NCBI GenBank assembly: GCA_022508685.1
Contig: JAFLUS010000063.1
Coordinates: forward strand, 1 to 8,759
DNA length: 8,759 nucleotides
Direction: 5' to 3'
DNA from: Prevotellaceae bacterium
GTDB taxonomy: Bacteria; Bacteroidota; Bacteroidia; Bacteroidales; Bacteroidaceae
The translations under genes and the position numbers were made by a program. A model generated the notes under the pieces. It worked only from the letters and a program-made list of their open reading frames with translations, ran no database searches and was not told the origin of the DNA. Positions within the stretch are counted from its first letter, which is position 1; every line of letters starts with the position of its first letter. Shown here piece by piece: positions 6,367 to 8,759 of the stretch.

Positions 6367-7385
6367 ACTACTACATCAAGATATTCAGCAACAAACCCAA
6401 GGAAGACATCAACGACATCGTTGAACGGATGGGGTATCGCAACCTTGCGCCCAACTGCACACGGAATGCCGGCTGGGCACATTTTGCAGTGAAACTCGGC
6501 GCACTCTTCGGCATCCTTTGGCGGATGCGGCGAGGCGACATCCTGCTGATTCAATACCCGATGAAGAAGTTTGTCACACCCGCAATCCTTTGCGCCCACC
6601 TCAAACGCGCACGCGTGGTCGTGCTGATACACGACCTCGGCTGTTTCCGCCGAAAGAAACTGACGGTGGAACACGAGATGCGCCGCATGAATCGTGCCGA
6701 CTACATCATCGCCCACAATCCCAGCATGCAGGCGTTTATGCAGAAGAACGGCTGCACGACACCGATTGCCACACTCGGCATTTTCGACTACCTGTCGCCC
6801 TCCACACCCTCCACCTACGCCACGCCTCACCGCCCGTGGCGCGTGCTCTATGCCGGTGGACTTGGTTATTGGCGCAATCCCTTCCTCTACGAACTGGATG
6901 CGCACATCGATGGTTGGCAATTGGAACTCTACGGCAAGCAGTTCGATGCCGAACGTGCCGTCGGCTGGCAGCACATTCATTTCAATGGGCAACTGCCGCC
7001 CGACGAACTCATCGCATCGGCAGAAGGCGACTTCGGACTTGTGTGGGATGGTGGTTCGCTCGACGAATGCAACGGCGATTGGGGCGAATACCTGCGCGTG
7101 AACAATCCCCACAAGACATCGTTCTACCTACGTGCGCGCGTACCTATTATTATATGGCGTCACGCCGCACTCGCCCCCTTCATCCTCGAACATGGCGTCG
7201 GCATTGCCGTCGACAAACTGACCGACATCAACACCGAACTGGCGCACATGACGCCTGAAACCTATGCGCAAATGCGAGAAAATGCCCGTCGGCTTGGCGA
7301 CCAACTCGATGCCGGACATTTCACGCAAACCGCACTCACCCTTGCCGAGCAATCCCTCTCGGCAACGACAAAGCAACTACACTGA
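6363..7385 (+). CDS. Gtf3/WbbI-like glycosyltransferase (galactofuranosyltransferase-type)
   Basis: The 340-residue product has the GT-B layout of the family that contains streptococcal Gtf3 and E. coli WbbI, a beta-1,6-galactofuranosyltransferase. The N-terminal half has LLIQYPM (residues 61-67) and VVLIHDLGCFRR (86-97). The C-terminal half has RVLYAGGLGYWRNPFLYEL (160-178), then DFGLVWDGGSLDECNGDWGEY (223-243), NNPHKTSFYLRARVPIIIW (247-265) and a helix ending FILEHGVGIAV. The WDG and NNPHKTSxYL segments are the best family markers and bind the nucleotide-sugar. Galf or hexose transfer onto a surface glycan is likely, but I cannot choose between UDP-Galf, UDP-Glc and other donors. The start at 6363 forms ATGA with the kinase stop and gives a standard family N-terminus. 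Only 2 bases separate its stop from the cytidylyltransferase start. Confidence 0.78.
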   Translation: MNYYIKIFSNKPKEDINDIVERMGYRNLAPNCTRNAGWAHFAVKLGALFGILWRMRRGDILLIQYPMKKFVTPAILCAHLKRARVVVLIHDLGCFRRKKLTVEHEMRRMNRADYIIAHNPSMQAFMQKNGCTTPIATLGIFDYLSPSTPSTYATPHRPWRVLYAGGLGYWRNPFLYELDAHIDGWQLELYGKQFDAERAVGWQHIHFNGQLPPDELIASAEGDFGLVWDGGSLDECNGDWGEYLRVNNPHKTSFYLRARVPIIIWRHAALAPFILEHGVGIAVDKLTDINTELAHMTPETYAQMRENARRLGDQLDAGHFTQTALTLAEQSLSATTKQLH

Positions 7386-7387
7386 AT

Positions 7388-7792
7388 ATGAAACGAATAC
7401 TGACCGTAGGCGTTTACGACCTCCTCCACGTCGGACACGTAGAACTTTTCCGCAAGGCACGTGCATTGGGCGACCACCTCACCGTCGCCGTGCAGGCATC
7501 CGACGTCGTCACCGCCTTCAAACCCGATGCCCATTTGGTCTACACCACCGAAGAACGCTGCTATATGGTGCGTGCCATTCGCTATGTCGACGAAGTCGTC
7601 GTCTATCGCGACGTGCGCGACATCGTCAAGGAAGTCCCCTTCGACGTCTTTGCCAAAGGCCCCGACCAACAGCACGCCGGATTTCAAGCCGCCGTGGAAT
7701 GGTGCGAGCAGAACGGACGCGAAGTCGTCACCCTCCCACGCACCGAAGGCATCTCTTCGTCGGAACTGAAACAACTCATCCGCAACATCTGA
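7388..7792 (+). CDS. TagD-like cytidylyltransferase
   Basis: The 134-residue protein is a stand-alone nucleotidyltransferase of the glycerol-3-phosphate cytidylyltransferase (TagD) type, which joins CTP and a phospho-alcohol to give CDP-alcohol and pyrophosphate. It shows the HxGH signature as LLHVGH (residues 12-17), ERCYMVRAIRYVDEV (56-70), and RTEGISSSELK (118-128), the near match to TagD's RTEGISTT. The TagD segment around GDDWEGKFD is replaced here by KGPDQQHAGF (90-99), so substrate choice may differ. Its placement 2 bases after a glycosyltransferase gene and 5 bases before a LicD gene suggests that it makes the CDP-donor used by LicD. Alternatives are phosphocholine or other phospho-alcohol cytidylyltransferase activity, or an adenylyltransferase of the HldE C-domain type; the RTEGIS motif favours CTP. 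Confidence 0.82.
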   Translation: MKRILTVGVYDLLHVGHVELFRKARALGDHLTVAVQASDVVTAFKPDAHLVYTTEERCYMVRAIRYVDEVVVYRDVRDIVKEVPFDVFAKGPDQQHAGFQAAVEWCEQNGREVVTLPRTEGISSSELKQLIRNI

Positions 7793-7797
7793 CGCCT

Positions 7798-8661
7798 ATG
7801 TCTACCGCCTACGACATCCGTCCGCTGCAACTCCATCTGCAACGCAATCTGGTCGACATCGACCGCGCATTCACTGCAGCCGGACTGCGCTATTTCCTCG
7901 TCTCCGGCACGATGCTCGGCGCCGTCCGCCACAGCGGGTTCATTCCGTGGGACGACGACGTCGACATAGCCCTTCCGCGTGCCGACTACGAACGGCTGCT
8001 GCGCGAATGGCGCACACTATTGCCCACACATTTGGAATTCATTTCCGCCGAACAGGATGCCCACTATCCGCTCCCTTACGGCAAAATTCAAGACGCCCGC
8101 ACGACGGTTGTCGAAAAATCCTACCGCCATTATCTGGGTGGCGCCTACATCGACATCTTCCCTTTAGACGGCGTCCCTGACCATCGCCTTGCCCGTTGGT
8201 GGCACTTCACCCGCTACCTCTTTTGGTACAAGGTGCTCTATTTCCGTTTTCGCGACCCTTACAAGCATGGTCGCGGCATCAGCAGTTGGTTGCCACGCGC
8301 CGTGCAAGCCCTTTTTTCGCGCGAATCCGTGCATCGCCACTTGCGCCGCATCCTCATGGAACGCGATTACGACACCTCGCCCCTCATCTCCGAACACTAC
8401 AACCGCCAGCGTCGCTACTTTCCGCGCGAAGTGTTCGGACAACCCACCCCCATTGCCTACGAAGGTGCAATGCTCTCAGGGGTCGCCTGTCCCCACGATT
8501 ATTTGCTTGAAGAATACGGCGATTACATGACGCTTCCACCCATTGAGAAACGTCATCAGCACCATTTCTATTATCTCAACCTCTCGCTTCCCTACCGCGA
8601 CTTCGCCCCCACCTATCATCGTTGGCTGAATGGCGAAATCGCCGACCTGCACAAAACGTGA
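7798..8661 (+). CDS. LicD-family phospho-group transferase, copy 2
   Basis: A 287-residue LicD-superfamily enzyme. The signature is VSGTMLGAVRHSGFIPWDDD (residues 35-54) continuing to VDI, followed by YGKIQDARTTVVE (94-106) and AYIDIFPLDG (116-125). The aspartates of WDDDVD and of DIFPLDG are the expected metal and catalytic residues. No signal peptide or clear membrane helix is seen, though residues 130-150 are rich in aromatic and hydrophobic residues. It starts 5 bases after the cytidylyltransferase stop, and this pair is the strongest functional hint in the window: the cytidylyltransferase would make the CDP-donor and this enzyme would transfer the phospho-group to a glycan. It is last in the operon, followed by a hairpin. 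It is not a near-identical duplicate of the first LicD; beyond the core motifs the two differ in length and sequence. Confidence 0.88.
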   Translation: MSTAYDIRPLQLHLQRNLVDIDRAFTAAGLRYFLVSGTMLGAVRHSGFIPWDDDVDIALPRADYERLLREWRTLLPTHLEFISAEQDAHYPLPYGKIQDARTTVVEKSYRHYLGGAYIDIFPLDGVPDHRLARWWHFTRYLFWYKVLYFRFRDPYKHGRGISSWLPRAVQALFSRESVHRHLRRILMERDYDTSPLISEHYNRQRRYFPREVFGQPTPIAYEGAMLSGVACPHDYLLEEYGDYMTLPPIEKRHQHHFYYLNLSLPYRDFAPTYHRWLNGEIADLHKT

Positions 8662-8679
8662 CATGCCATAAATAATGAA

Positions 8680-8720
8680 CGACAGCCTGTATTCCGCAAA
8701 GGTGGGAATACAGGCTGTCG
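8680..8720 (+). terminator. Perfect 16-bp hairpin, operon terminator, possibly bidirectional
   Basis: Bases 8680-8695 pair perfectly with 8705-8720 around a 9-base loop, starting 18 bases after the last stop. The plus-strand tail GTTTGTATGT has only a weak T-run, while on the minus strand the bases after the stem are T-rich (TTCATTATTTAT), so it may also stop a gene arriving from the right. The remaining bases 8721-8759 show no gene that can be supported. Confidence 0.7.
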
Positions 8721-8759
8721 GTTTGTATGTCGGGAAGTGCGCGTCAGCCGACTTGGCTG

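Noticed and set aside
4472..7112. Long antisense open frames (minus strand, about 250-290 codons each) opposite the GT10, kinase and Gtf3-like genes
   Set aside because: They lack recognisable domains, lie wholly opposite well-supported genes, and are expected from the GC-rich codon pattern, which depletes stops on the reverse strand.
7264..7797. Long upstream extension of the second LicD frame
   Set aside because: It runs through the cytidylyltransferase gene out of frame and is low-complexity Arg/Pro-rich; the LicD family N-terminus fits the ATG at 7798.
8744..8759. Possible C-terminal end of a minus-strand gene (stop at 8746-8744)
   Set aside because: Only four codons would be visible, which is not enough to support a gene.

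Overview
The window looks like a chromosomal segment of a fairly GC-rich Bacteroidales bacterium, perhaps Prevotella-like. The evidence is promoters of the Bacteroidota type (a TTTG -33 box and a TAnnTTTG -7 box), a Bacteroidota-style RibF, a degenerate member of a methyltransferase-like family I associate with this phylum, and glycan-assembly genes of types common there. Genus and species cannot be fixed from the sequence alone. No rRNA, tRNA, CRISPR array, insertion sequence or phage gene was seen.

Layout. (1) 83-1476, plus strand: ribF (FAD synthesis) followed, with an ATGA overlap, by a short protein resembling a methyltransferase family but apparently lacking most of the SAM-binding core. 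(2) 1473-3349, minus strand: two family 2 glycosyltransferases, also joined by an ATGA overlap. Their transcription unit converges on the ribF unit, and the two stop codons share bases. (3) 3350-3490: a compact divergent promoter region with a good Bacteroidota promoter facing each way. (4) 3491-8661, plus strand: a tight six-gene operon in the order LicD-family transferase, GT10 (fucosyltransferase-type) glycosyltransferase, WaaP/Kdo-kinase-like small kinase, Gtf3/WbbI-type hexosyltransferase, TagD-like cytidylyltransferase, second LicD-family transferase. (5) 8680-8720: a perfect 16-bp hairpin that ends the operon.

How the genes may work together. The eight divergent genes form a surface-glycan assembly and decoration locus. 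Four glycosyltransferases would extend an oligosaccharide. The WaaP-like kinase would add phosphate to a core sugar. The cytidylyltransferase would make a CDP-activated phospho-alcohol or phospho-amino-alcohol. The two LicD proteins (the superfamily of LicD and fukutin/FKRP) would transfer such a group onto the glycan. No flippase, polymerase, chain-length regulator or export gene lies in the window, so an LPS/LOS core or short oligosaccharide fits better than a complete capsule locus, although the locus edges are not visible.

The most interesting point is the pairing of two LicD transferases with a TagD-like rather than a LicC-like cytidylyltransferase, next to a sugar kinase. It suggests a dedicated phospho-decoration pathway whose donor (CDP-glycerol, CDP-ribitol, CDP-choline or another) cannot be read from sequence.
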